Shown: positions 17,356 through 25,796 of the stretch, one piece after another
How the letters are laid out: each line of letters starts with the position of its first letter
Numbering within the stretch: the stretch's first letter is position 1
DNA from: Planktothrix agardhii NIES-204
GTDB taxonomy: Bacteria; Cyanobacteriota; Cyanobacteriia; Cyanobacteriales; Microcoleaceae
Direction: 5' to 3'
Length of the DNA: 64,000 nucleotides
Assembly (NCBI GenBank): GCA_003609755.1
Contig: AP017991.1
Location: forward strand, 1,753,501 to 1,817,500
Position numbers and translations under genes: made by a program
Notes under the pieces: model-generated
Told to the model about the DNA's origin: nothing
The model's input: only the letters and a program-made list of their open reading frames with translations
Database searches by the model: none

Positions 17356-17883
17356 ATGAGTTACGCTTACAATTCAGAAGAATTTGATTTTAATTCAGAG
17401 GATGATTTTATCCTTAATTTTGAAAATGGAGAGATTATCAACGAATTGGAAATGATCGTGATGGAAATTGTAGAAATGATTTTAGGCGATCGCTTTCGCT
17501 ATTGTCCCCAGGTTCCATTAGGAGTAATTTGTTCCCATTCTGTGGGATGGCTACCGAATAATATTTGGAAATTTTGGGTGAATTCCAGAGTCGATATTGC
17601 CTTAATGGAACGGGGATTTAAAGCCAGTCGTAAAGCAAAATTAGCCATTGAGTGTCAATCTTATTATCATGATAGTTTAGAAGCCCAGGTGCGCGATCGC
17701 AAAAAAGCAAAACTCTTAGAAAAGGTGGGAGTTCCCTTAATTTATGTGCGTTCGGTTGAAACTGATAGAAGGTTTTATCGGTTTTATACCCCAGATGAAA
17801 ATACAGAAGTTTTTTATAATATTATTAATCAGGAGGGACGAACGGAATTAGAAACCTTTTTAACTGCCATTGTTACCCTTTAA
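17356..17883 (+). CDS. DUF2726-like PD-(D/E)XK-fold protein
   Basis: 175 residues from ATG 17356 (GGAGAA at 17342-17347 precedes it; codons upstream of the ATG read through repeat sequence). It shows a nuclease-like core: RYCPQVPLGVI, then SRVDIALM with Asp80, then LAIECQ with Glu99 and Gln101, then R..DRKKAKLLEKVGVPLIYVR. This order (D ... E-x-Q/K ... basic helix) is that of PD-(D/E)XK enzymes such as Vsr- and DUF2726-type proteins. The usual catalytic Lys is replaced by Gln, which is tolerated in some families. Function is unknown; nuclease activity is inferred. Confidence 0.65.
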   Translation: MSYAYNSEEFDFNSEDDFILNFENGEIINELEMIVMEIVEMILGDRFRYCPQVPLGVICSHSVGWLPNNIWKFWVNSRVDIALMERGFKASRKAKLAIECQSYYHDSLEAQVRDRKKAKLLEKVGVPLIYVRSVETDRRFYRFYTPDENTEVFYNIINQEGRTELETFLTAIVTL

Positions 17884-17912
17884 TATTACCATCGGGATTA
17901 AAAGCATAAATT

Positions 17913-17943
17913 AACCCCCTTTCTATTATATAGAAGGAGGGTT
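17913..17943. terminator. Hairpin between convergent DUF2726 gene and secG
   Basis: Arms AACCCCCTTTCTA (17913-17925) and TAGAAGGAGGGTT (17931-17943) pair with one or two mismatches. It lies 30 bases after one stop and 27 bases from the other. There is no strong T run, so efficiency is uncertain. Confidence 0.55.
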
Positions 17944-17969
17944 CAGGATTCAATCATAAATTGACAATC

Positions 17970-18197
17970 CTATTTAATCCAACCTGCACTTAAAATAACA
18001 GTAATTCCCATAAAAATAATTGCCAACATCCAAGTAATCCGATTTAAGGTAGTTTCGGCACTTTTGGCGCTAGTAAAGAGTTGAGCTTGTCCACCAATAC
18101 CCCCAATACCGTCGCCTTTAGGACTATGGAGTAAGACCAGAATAATAATCCCTACAGCCGATAAAGACCAAACCGCTTGTAATACTTGAGTAACCAT
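17970..18197 (-). CDS. secG: Preprotein translocase subunit SecG
   Basis: 75 residues with two membrane helices (about 4-24 and 51-71) joined by the conserved cytoplasmic loop LHSPKGDGIGGIGGQAQLF. SecG helps the SecYEG channel in protein export and thylakoid insertion. It follows gpmI by 77 bases in the same direction, an arrangement seen in other cyanobacteria, and is probably cotranscribed with it. Confidence 0.95.
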   Translation of the reverse strand: MVTQVLQAVWSLSAVGIIILVLLHSPKGDGIGGIGGQAQLFTSAKSAETTLNRITWMLAIIFMGITVILSAGWIK

Positions 18198-18274
18198 GTT
18201 AAGAAGTTGATAATTTGAACAGAAAAATTAAACCTTCAAACCTTTGATTATAACCTATTTTTCAAGGAATTAAT

Positions 18275-19873
18275 TTAAAGTTTTACCCGCATCGGAGTCC
18301 GATTTTCCCGAACTTCATAGGCGGCGGATTCAATCATAGAAACACCCGTCATTTCCGGGGGTTGAGGAATACCCAAAATCTGCAAAATCGTAGGCGCGAT
18401 ATCCGCTAAACAGCCATCTGTCCGTAAAGGAATATCGGTTCCATGACCTGGGATTTTGCGTTTTTCCCCTTCTACTAGGATAAAGGGAACGGGGTTAGTT
18501 GTGTGGGCTGTCCAGGGATTTCCTTCCGCGTCGCACATATATTCGGCGTTACCATGATCGGCAATAATAATCGCCGTCCCCCCAGCTTGACTAATACCTT
18601 GTAACAATATCCCTAAACAGTGATCAACGGTTTCAACGGCTTTTACTGCCGCCTCCATCATCCCCGTATGTCCGACCATATCAGGATTAGCGTAATTAAT
18701 TACAATTAGGGAGTAAATGCCCTTTTCAATACCTTCAATTGCCACATCTGTTACAGCTTCGGCCGACATTTCCGGTTGTAAATTGTATGTAGCAACGGAG
18801 GGACTGGGAATTAATTCTCGGTCTTCCCCCGGATAGGGTTGTTCCAAACCGCCATTAAAAAAATAGGTGACATGGGCATATTTTTCGGTTTCCGCCGTGC
18901 GTAATTGTTTTAACCCGTGTTCAGCAATAACTTGTCCGAGAATATTATTTAGATTTTGGGGTTCAAAAGCTACTAATACGGGAAAATGAGAGTCATATTG
19001 AGTTAAAGTTACAAAGCTCAGGGGCTGAATATAGGAACGTTCAAAATCCTTAAAATTAGCATCAATAAACACCTGAGTTAACTCCCTTGCCCGGTCAGGA
19101 CGGAAGTTAAAGAAAATCACCCCATCCCCGGCTTCCACCGACCCAGGCGCGATTCTACAGGGCACCACAAACTCATCGTTTATGCCTTCAGAATAGGAAG
19201 ATAACATCACATCGGCGGCGGATAATCCATTACCTTCGCCATCGGTAATTATGACATCATAAGCTTGTTTAACTCGATCCCATCGTTTGTCTCGATCCAT
19301 GGCATAATAACGGCCACTAATTGTTACAATTCGACCGATACCAATAGCATCAATTTGTTCTTGAAGTTGCTTAATATATTTAATTCCATCTTTAGGATTA
19401 GTGTCTCGACCATCCATAATGGCATGAACACAAACATCTCTAATATTTTTAGCTTTTGCTAAGTTTAAAAGTCCGTATAAATGATCTAAATGGGAGTGAA
19501 CACCACCATCAGAACATAAACCCATCAAGTGTAACTTGCCGTTTTTATCTAAAACATCTTGACAGACTTTTAACAATGCCGGGTTATTTTGAATTGTGCC
19601 ATCTTCAACCGCATCGGAAATTCTAACTAATTCTTGGGGAACAACGCGCCCCGCACCAATATTCAAATGACCCACTTCTGAATTTCCCATTTGCCCCACG
19701 GGTAAGCCCACGGCTTTCCCAGAGGTGCGAATTAAAGTTCGGGGGTAAGCCATCCATAGACTATCCATCACCGGGGTATTGGCAACGGCTATGGCATTTC
19801 CGTCGGCTTGTTCACGATAACCCCATCCGTCCAAGATAATCAGTACAACCGGAGATACAGATTTTGGTGCCAT
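18275..19873 (-). CDS. gpmI: 2,3-bisphosphoglycerate-independent phosphoglycerate mutase
   Basis: 532 residues. It interconverts 3- and 2-phosphoglycerate in glycolysis and carbon flow from the Calvin cycle. The alkaline-phosphatase-type active site is visible: Asp15 in LIILDGWG, the phosphoryl-accepting Ser65 in GQMGNSEVGHLNIGAGR, DGRDT in the substrate domain, and the second metal cluster in NYANPDMVGHTG and IADHGNAE. Length and motifs are standard. It is probably cotranscribed with secG. The divergent gene starts about 85 bases upstream. Confidence 0.97.
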   Translation of the reverse strand: MAPKSVSPVVLIILDGWGYREQADGNAIAVANTPVMDSLWMAYPRTLIRTSGKAVGLPVGQMGNSEVGHLNIGAGRVVPQELVRISDAVEDGTIQNNPALLKVCQDVLDKNGKLHLMGLCSDGGVHSHLDHLYGLLNLAKAKNIRDVCVHAIMDGRDTNPKDGIKYIKQLQEQIDAIGIGRIVTISGRYYAMDRDKRWDRVKQAYDVIITDGEGNGLSAADVMLSSYSEGINDEFVVPCRIAPGSVEAGDGVIFFNFRPDRARELTQVFIDANFKDFERSYIQPLSFVTLTQYDSHFPVLVAFEPQNLNNILGQVIAEHGLKQLRTAETEKYAHVTYFFNGGLEQPYPGEDRELIPSPSVATYNLQPEMSAEAVTDVAIEGIEKGIYSLIVINYANPDMVGHTGMMEAAVKAVETVDHCLGILLQGISQAGGTAIIIADHGNAEYMCDAEGNPWTAHTTNPVPFILVEGEKRKIPGHGTDIPLRTDGCLADIAPTILQILGIPQPPEMTGVSMIESAAYEVRENRTPMRVKL

Positions 19874-19958
19874 ACTTAAGTTACCTTTTCCTGCTTGTGG
19901 TGATTTCTGGCTAGATTATACCTTATGGGGGAAGTCTATTAATCACCAGAACTTGACA

Positions 19959-20960
19959 ATGCCACCTATAAAACTTAAAATTCAGCCTTTAAAAGCTGAT
20001 ACAAAATCTAAATTTTTAGGGCGTTTAATGAAATTTGCGATCGGTCTCCTCCGCTTCCTTAAACCTTATTTACGATGGATAGTCCTAGGAGGAACATTAT
20101 TTTTCTTGGCGGCAAATTTTAGAAAGCATTGGCAAGAAATTTCAGAAATTGATATTAGTTCAACGGGATGGCTCTATCTCGGATTAGCTCTGATTATTAC
20201 CCTTTGCGCCCATATTTGGTCAGCCTTTGTCTGGTTAATTATTGTTAAAGAGTTTAAGCAAATAATTAGACCCCGTTGGGGATTACAGCTTTATTTAATT
20301 ACTAATCTTGCGAAATATTTACCGGGGAATATTTGGCACTTTTATGGGCGAATTATGGCGATGAAAGACTATGGTATTGCCCTAGAAGCGGCAGCATTAA
20401 GTGTATTACTCGAACCCTTAATCATGGCATTCGCAGCATTAGGACTGGCATTAATCAGCTATCATAGTTCCTATTTGGTCATACAAATTCTAGGTTTAAT
20501 TGCTTTAGGAATTGGGATCCATCCTCGGATTTTAAACCCAATTCTGAAATATTTAGAAACCTCAAAATTTAAAAAACAACTGTCTGATTTTCCCCAGGAA
20601 GCCTCCTGTCAATTAGATCATTATCCCCTCAAACCCCTATTCGGAGGAGCAAGTTTCGTTTTATTAAGATGGTCGGGTTTTATGTTGACTTTACTCGCCC
20701 TAACTCCCCTAACTTTTGAGCAAATTCCGATATTATTAGGAGCCTATAGTTTTGCTTGGTTATTGGGGTTATTAATTCCGGGCGCACCCGGAGGGTTAGG
20801 GGTGTTTGAAGCCACTATTTTAGCTCTATTGAGTCAACAATTTTCCCCTGCTATTTTATTGGGTGCGATCGCATTTTACCGTTTAGTCAGTATTCTCGCT
20901 GAAACCCTGGGTGCATTATTAGCCAAATTAGATCAAAGATTTTTAGATAATTCTAATTGA
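19959..20960 (+). CDS. Lysylphosphatidylglycerol-synthase-TM/UPF0104-like membrane protein
   Basis: 333 residues from ATG 19959 (a TTG two codons earlier is possible). A basic N-terminus is followed by about seven to eight membrane helices. The pattern NLAKYLPGNIWHFYGR (the conserved KY.PG block of this family), LIPGAPGGLGVFE and YRLVSILAE marks the flippase-like transmembrane domain related to MprF. There is no soluble synthase domain. Members are thought to move lipids or glycolipids across the membrane; the substrate is unknown. Its 3' end overlaps the convergent nanE gene by 28 bases. Confidence 0.8.
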   Translation: MPPIKLKIQPLKADTKSKFLGRLMKFAIGLLRFLKPYLRWIVLGGTLFFLAANFRKHWQEISEIDISSTGWLYLGLALIITLCAHIWSAFVWLIIVKEFKQIIRPRWGLQLYLITNLAKYLPGNIWHFYGRIMAMKDYGIALEAAALSVLLEPLIMAFAALGLALISYHSSYLVIQILGLIALGIGIHPRILNPILKYLETSKFKKQLSDFPQEASCQLDHYPLKPLFGGASFVLLRWSGFMLTLLALTPLTFEQIPILLGAYSFAWLLGLLIPGAPGGLGVFEATILALLSQQFSPAILLGAIAFYRLVSILAETLGALLAKLDQRFLDNSN

Positions 20961-21622
20961 TAAGATTTAACTAATAAGTCAATTCCCGTAATCGCTGTAC
21001 CAACAACTACAGCATGGGCTCCTAAATCTAAGGCTTTTCTAGCCATTTCCGGTGAAGAAATTCCGCCTTCACAAATTACAGGAACTTGCAATTTTTTAAC
21101 CATTTGAGCTAATAAATCAAAACCCGGAGGAGATTGATTTTGGGTAGCTTTTGTATAACCATATAAGGTTGTTCCTACACAGTCTGCACCCGCTTCTACG
21201 GCTTCTATAGCTGCTTCTAAACTATCCACATCCGCCATCACCAATTTGCCTAATTCTTGATGGATTTTAGCAATTAAATTCTTAACGGTTTCTCCTTGGG
21301 GACGTTCTCGCAAAGTCGCATCAATCGCAATTATATCAGCCCCGGAGTTAGCGATCGCCACAGCATCTTCAAATCGTGGTGTAATATACACATCAAACCC
21401 AGGAATTTGTTGTTTCCATAGCCCAATAATCGGCTGAGAAACCCGTTTACGCACCGCTTTAACATGGTCTGGGGTATCTATTCTCACCCCTAATGCTCCT
21501 TGGTTAACGGCGGCTTTAGCCATGGCTGCAATGACAATGGGATCATGTAGGGGAGAATCAATTGGCGCTTGACAGGAGACAATTAATCCGTGAGTTAAGA
21601 GGGAAAAAATATTAGATTTCAT
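20933..21622 (-). CDS. nanE: N-acetylmannosamine-6-phosphate 2-epimerase (putative)
   Basis: 229 residues from ATG 21622; a GTG ten codons upstream adds a poorly conserved stretch. It has a TIM-barrel with NanE signatures: GLIVSCQAP near the start, GALGVRIDTPDHVKAVR, GLWKQQIPG, IIAIDATLRERP, VMADVDSLEAA, GADCVGTTLYGYT, PVICEGGISSPE and VVVGTAITG. The reaction converts ManNAc-6-P to GlcNAc-6-P in sialic acid or amino-sugar metabolism. No nanA or nanK is adjacent, so the cyanobacterial role may be cell-wall sugar recycling. Confidence 0.9.
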   Translation of the reverse strand: MKSNIFSLLTHGLIVSCQAPIDSPLHDPIVIAAMAKAAVNQGALGVRIDTPDHVKAVRKRVSQPIIGLWKQQIPGFDVYITPRFEDAVAIANSGADIIAIDATLRERPQGETVKNLIAKIHQELGKLVMADVDSLEAAIEAVEAGADCVGTTLYGYTKATQNQSPPGFDLLAQMVKKLQVPVICEGGISSPEMARKALDLGAHAVVVGTAITGIDLLVKSYQLELSKNL

Positions 21623-21694
21623 GAAGGATTTTTGAGGTAAACACAAAGGCACTAAGGCACAAAGAATATTAAACTTTGAGCCATCAAAAATTAA

Positions 21695-22297
21695 TTATTT
21701 TGAATTAAAACGGTCTATTTCTTGTTGAAATATTTCTTTAAAAATTTGGGTAGCTTGAGGTTGAATAATTTGGGAGAATAGTTGGATTGATTCTTGGAGT
21801 AATTGAGGCATAACAGTAATGGTTTTTTTGCCTGTGGGTGTTTGATAAAAGTCAATCATAGTTTGTAAATCTTTTTCTGTAAAGAATTTATCATACAGGG
21901 GATAATAAACTTTTTCCAGGATTTGGTTAAAATCAAGTTTTTCCATTAATCTTTGATTATATTGGGTGAGAATGCGACTCATATCTTGGTTAATTTGATT
22001 AATCATTTGTTGCTTTTTTTCTGAGGAAATTCCCGAATTTTCTGGGACAATAGATTCTAAAATCCCAGTAAATTCTTGTTGAAGTTGGGCGGTCGTAATT
22101 TGGCTAACCTGTCTAAATAGTTTTTCTCCTCCGGTGAGTTCTATTAATTCTCTGATCAGTTGACGTTTACTTTCAGAAACAGATGGTTGAGATAATTCTA
22201 ATTCAGGTTTGGGAGTAGATTCTGCTTTGACAGGTGTGGGGAAAATTACCCCTAAAGATAAAATAGTTCCCAGTAATAAAATTCGCTTTAAGAACAT
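21695..22297 (-). CDS. DUF2059 secreted protein
   Basis: 200 residues. The N-terminal signal peptide MFLKRILLLGTILSLGVIF is followed by a probable cleavage after VKA (residues 23-25). The mature part is all helical, with the DUF2059 features KQLIRELIELTGGEKLF at its start and YYPLYDKFFTEKDL plus MIDFYQTPTGKK towards the end. It is presumably periplasmic. The function of the family is unknown. It lies 72 bases upstream of nanE on the same strand. Confidence 0.85.
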   Translation of the reverse strand: MFLKRILLLGTILSLGVIFPTPVKAESTPKPELELSQPSVSESKRQLIRELIELTGGEKLFRQVSQITTAQLQQEFTGILESIVPENSGISSEKKQQMINQINQDMSRILTQYNQRLMEKLDFNQILEKVYYPLYDKFFTEKDLQTMIDFYQTPTGKKTITVMPQLLQESIQLFSQIIQPQATQIFKEIFQQEIDRFNSK

Positions 22298-22454
22298 AAA
22301 AAACTCTCCTGATTTTTGAGATTATATTACCAAAAATGCGATAGTGTTGGTGCCTGCGCGGGAATAGCCACATCCTACGGATTTTAACCAAAGATTGAAA
22401 TATATGATATAATCCAAAATTCGTTGTGTAATCTTTATACAGAATTTGATTAGA

Positions 22455-23771
22455 ATGGCAACACAGCCAACTATTGCGATCTCTCATCTCGGTTGCGAAA
22501 AAAATCGCATTGATACCGAACACATCTTGGGCTTATTGGTAGAGGCAGGTTATCAGGTTGATTCTAACGAAGAATTAGCGGATTACGTTATTGTCAATAC
22601 CTGTAGTTTTATTGAAGCCGCCAGGGAAGAATCGGTTCGCACCCTGGTAGAATTAGCCGATGCCAAAAAAAAAATTGTGATTACCGGGTGCATGGCCCAG
22701 CACTTCCAAGAACAACTGTTAGACGAACTCCCCGAAGCCGTTGCCGTTGTGGGAACCGGAGATTATCATAAAATTGTCGATGTGATCAGACGGGTGGAAC
22801 AGGGAGAACGAGTTAAAGAAGTTTCCGCCGAACCCACCTATATCGCCGATGAAACCGTCCCCCGTTATCGTACCACTAGCGAGGGAGTTGCCTATCTGCG
22901 GGTAGCAGAGGGTTGTGACTATCGTTGCGCTTTTTGTATCATTCCCCACTTGCGCGGAAACCAACGATCACGTACTATAGAATCAATTGTTACTGAAGCC
23001 CAGCAATTAGCCGAGCAAGGGGTTCAGGAAATAATTCTCATTTCTCAGATTACGACCAACTACGGACTGGATCTCTACGGTGAACCCAAACTGGCAGAAT
23101 TATTAAGGGCATTAGGAAAAGTTGATATTCCCTGGATACGGATGCACTATGCGTATCCAACGGGGTTAACCCCAAAAGTAATTGCAGCAATGCAAGACAC
23201 CCCCAACGTTTTACCCTATTTAGATTTACCGCTACAACATTCACACCCCGATGTGTTACGGGCAATGAACCGTCCTTGGCAGGGACGAGTCAACGATCAG
23301 ATTATCGAAACGCTGAAAACCGCTATACCAGATGCGGTGCTTCGTACCACATTTATTGTTGGTTTCCCAGGAGAAACTGAGGAACATTTTGAACACCTGC
23401 GGGAATTTGTGCAACGCCACGAGTTTGATCACGTTGGCGTGTTTACCTTTTCTCCCGAAGAAGGAACCCCTGCTTATAAATTGCCGAATCAACTGCCTCA
23501 AGGGATAATGGATGCCCGTCGGGATGCCTTAATGGAGATACAGCAACCCATTTCCTTGAAGCAAAATCAAAAATCCATCGCCCAGGCGGTGGATGTTCTG
23601 ATTGAACAACAAAATCCCCAAACCGGAGAATTGATCGGTCGTTCTTCCCGTTTCGCCCCAGAAGTAGATGGCTTAATCTATATTGAAGGCGATGCTCGTT
23701 TGGGTTCAATGGTGAAAGTCCAAATCACCGATGCTGATGTTTATGATCTCTATGGTTACGTCTTAGAATAA
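22455..23771 (+). CDS. rimO: Ribosomal protein S12 methylthiotransferase
   Basis: 438 residues. This radical-SAM enzyme methylthiolates Asp89 of ribosomal protein S12. The UPF0004 domain carries Cys14, Cys50 and Cys79 for the auxiliary cluster. The radical-SAM triad CDYRCAFC is Cys154, Cys158 and Cys161, and a TRAM domain ends the protein ([21 protein letters not shown]). The [13 protein letters not shown] start distinguishes RimO from MiaB. ATG 22455 is preferred over an in-frame TTG nine bases upstream. Confidence 0.96.
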   Translation: MATQPTIAISHLGCEKNRIDTEHILGLLVEAGYQVDSNEELADYVIVNTCSFIEAAREESVRTLVELADAKKKIVITGCMAQHFQEQLLDELPEAVAVVGTGDYHKIVDVIRRVEQGERVKEVSAEPTYIADETVPRYRTTSEGVAYLRVAEGCDYRCAFCIIPHLRGNQRSRTIESIVTEAQQLAEQGVQEIILISQITTNYGLDLYGEPKLAELLRALGKVDIPWIRMHYAYPTGLTPKVIAAMQDTPNVLPYLDLPLQHSHPDVLRAMNRPWQGRVNDQIIETLKTAIPDAVLRTTFIVGFPGETEEHFEHLREFVQRHEFDHVGVFTFSPEEGTPAYKLPNQLPQGIMDARRDALMEIQQPISLKQNQKSIAQAVDVLIEQQNPQTGELIGRSSRFAPEVDGLIYIEGDARLGSMVKVQITDADVYDLYGYVLE

Positions 23772-24129
23772 AACGTTAGCCCTTAAAAGCTTACAGGTAA
23801 GCCATTTCACCGAAATCGCCGCAAATTTTAAGAAATTTGTTGTTATATTTCTGAATGTTAAGCGTTATCCTAGAGAGAGATGGTCTATAAAGAGTCTGAT
23901 TGACTAAACAACCTCAATGGTTGTGACAAAAAGTGAGTTCAGGAACTTTGAAGACCTTGGAATGTAAATAAGGTTCCAAGATGCCCAAGAGACAGCGTAA
24001 CTCAACGTTTGTAGAGAGCTGCGTCAAGCGTTATAGCAAAACTAATAAACCTCTGCATTGTAGTAAAAGTGTCTCAAATGAATAGGGCAAGGTCAGGAAC
24101 CGGGCAAAAAAACATAGATAGGAGAATGA
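23772..24129 (+). promoter_or_regulatory. Long leader region of the DEAD-box helicase gene
   Basis: A 358-bp gene-free region. It contains an inverted repeat CTTGGAA/TTCCAAG (23956-23962 and 23974-23980) and a CAAGCGTTATAGC stretch. It ends in an AGGAG ribosome site (24120-24124) six bases before the start. Cyanobacterial crhR transcripts have long structured 5' leaders that take part in cold control. By analogy this may be such a leader, but no transcript start can be fixed from sequence. Confidence 0.45.
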
Positions 24130-25536
24130 ATGAGTCCATCTTTTGCAAGCTTAGGAATTTCCGAAGAACGTGCTAGTTATCTGGAAACAATAGGCTTTAG
24201 CGAGCCAACCACCATTCAAGTCGAAGCAATTCCCCATATTTTGTCTGGACGGGACGTGGTGGGACTGGCTCAAACCGGGACGGGCAAAACAGCCGCCTTT
24301 TCATTGCCCATTCTGGAGCAACTGGATACAAGTGCAAAGGGCGTACAAGCGTTAATCCTGACCCCAACTCGGGAGTTAGCCATGCAGGTTAAAGAAGCGA
24401 TTCGGAAAATGACCGATGATCGCAGCTTGTATATTTTAACCGTTTATGGCGGTCAGTCGATTGAACGACAAATCCAACGGTTACAACAGGGCGTGCAGAT
24501 TGTTGTTGGCACACCTGGACGGATTTTAGATTTACTCAACCGGGGGAATCTGAAATTTGACCGGATTAAGTGGTTAGTGTTGGATGAAGCCGATGAAATG
24601 TTAAGCATGGGCTTTATTCAGGATGTAGAAAAAATTCTGGAATCCGTTGCTGAAGATCGGCAAACGGCGTTTTTCTCGGCTACGATGGAGCCTTCGATTT
24701 GGAAACTGGTGAAGAAATTCCTCAAAAATCCAGTCACCATTAAAGCTGAAAACCCCAAAGCTACCCCCAAACGCATTGAACAGCGTGCTTATATGGCTCC
24801 CCGTGGGTGGTCAAAAGCCCGGGCGTTGCAACCGATTTTAGAATTAGAAGATCCAGAATCAGCGATTATTTTTGTCCGCACCAAACAAGCTGCTGCGGAG
24901 TTAACCACTTTCCTGCAAGCCGCAGGTCACAGTGTTGACGAATATCATGGAAATTTGAACCAAACCCAACGAGAACGGCTGTTGCAACGATTCCGTCGCC
25001 GTCAGGTGCGTTGGATCGTGGCCACGGATATCGCTGCCCGGGGCTTAGATGTGGATCATCTCAGTCACGTGATTAACTACGATTTACCAGATAACGCGGA
25101 GAGTTATGTTCACCGGATTGGTCGTACAGGTCGCGCCGGACGCGAAGGAATTGCGATTACCCTGATTCAACCGATTGATCGCCGGAAACTGCGGTTAATT
25201 GAGCGCCATTTGAATCATAACTTTACGGTGTTGTCAGTTCCTAAGCGATCGCAAATTGAAGGCCGTTATATTGAACGACTTCAAGGACGAGTGCAGGAAG
25301 CCTTAACGGGTGAACGAGTTGCCTCTTTCTTACCGATTGTGGCCCAATTGAGTGAGGAATACGATCCCCAAGCGATCGCGGCGGCGGCTTTACAATTAGC
25401 CTACGATCAAACTCGCCCCAGTTGGTTAGATTCCGAATTCCCGGCTGAGGAAGAAGAAATGCCACTCCCGTCTTCTAAACCGAAATTAAATCGTCGGGTG
25501 GTTCCTCGTCCTTCGGTGTCCCAGGGCGTTGAATAG
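24130..25536 (+). CDS. DEAD-box RNA helicase, CrhR/CsdA-like
   Basis: 468 residues. All helicase motifs are present: Q motif GFSEPTTIQ, Walker A AQTGTGKT, PTREL, TPGR, DEAD, SAT, IIFVRTK, ATDIAARGLD and HRIGRTGRAGR. The C-terminal extension after about residue 360 (RSQIEGRYIERLQGRVQEAL) includes the CsdA/CrhR-type dimerisation region and ends in an acidic, proline-rich tail. CrhR unwinds and anneals RNA and is induced by cold or by reduction of the photosynthetic electron chain. A strong terminator follows. Confidence 0.93.
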   Translation: MSPSFASLGISEERASYLETIGFSEPTTIQVEAIPHILSGRDVVGLAQTGTGKTAAFSLPILEQLDTSAKGVQALILTPTRELAMQVKEAIRKMTDDRSLYILTVYGGQSIERQIQRLQQGVQIVVGTPGRILDLLNRGNLKFDRIKWLVLDEADEMLSMGFIQDVEKILESVAEDRQTAFFSATMEPSIWKLVKKFLKNPVTIKAENPKATPKRIEQRAYMAPRGWSKARALQPILELEDPESAIIFVRTKQAAAELTTFLQAAGHSVDEYHGNLNQTQRERLLQRFRRRQVRWIVATDIAARGLDVDHLSHVINYDLPDNAESYVHRIGRTGRAGREGIAITLIQPIDRRKLRLIERHLNHNFTVLSVPKRSQIEGRYIERLQGRVQEALTGERVASFLPIVAQLSEEYDPQAIAAAALQLAYDQTRPSWLDSEFPAEEEEMPLPSSKPKLNRRVVPRPSVSQGVE

Positions 25537-25575
25537 GATTCAACGAATGACGGTTTCTACCGATTAAAATAGATA

Positions 25576-25614
25576 CACCAGATGCAATTGATCGTGTCTG
25601 GTGGATTTTTTTTT
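25576..25614 (+). terminator. Rho-independent terminator of the RNA helicase gene
   Basis: Arms CACCAGA (25576-25582) and TCTGGTG (25597-25603), with further pairing inside the loop, then GA and nine T. Confidence 0.9.
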
Positions 25615-25639
25615 AGTAGGGAACAGGGAACACCCGAAC

Positions 25640-25680
25640 AGCCCCCCCCAAACCCCCCGTGCACGGGGGCTAGGGGGGAG
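25640..25680. repeat. GC-rich palindromic repeat (CCCCCGTGCACGGGGG family), copy 1
   Basis: The segment CCCCCCGTGCACGGGGG is flanked by further C and G runs. Related copies lie at 43770-43813, 44062-44097 and 49165-49205, each next to a GAACAGGGAACA-like or GCTGTTCCCT-like stretch. Confidence 0.8.
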
Positions 25681-25713
25681 GGAACACCAGAACACGGAAG
25701 GCAAACTCTTTCT

Positions 25714-25783
25714 ATTACCAATTACCAATTACCAATTACCAATTACCAATTACCAATTACCAATTACCAATTACCAATTACCT
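25714..25783. repeat. ATTACCA heptanucleotide tandem repeat
   Basis: Nine perfect copies of the 7-base unit ATTACCA (25714-25776) followed by one variant ATTACCT, just upstream of the membrane-protein pseudogene. This is the STRR type of short tandem repeat known from filamentous cyanobacteria. Confidence 0.97.
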
Positions 25784-25796
25784 AATTAGTAGACCC

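Noticed and set aside
25714-25783. Possible CRISPR array in the ATTACCA repeats
   Set aside because: The units are 7 bases with no spacers, and no cas genes are present in the window.
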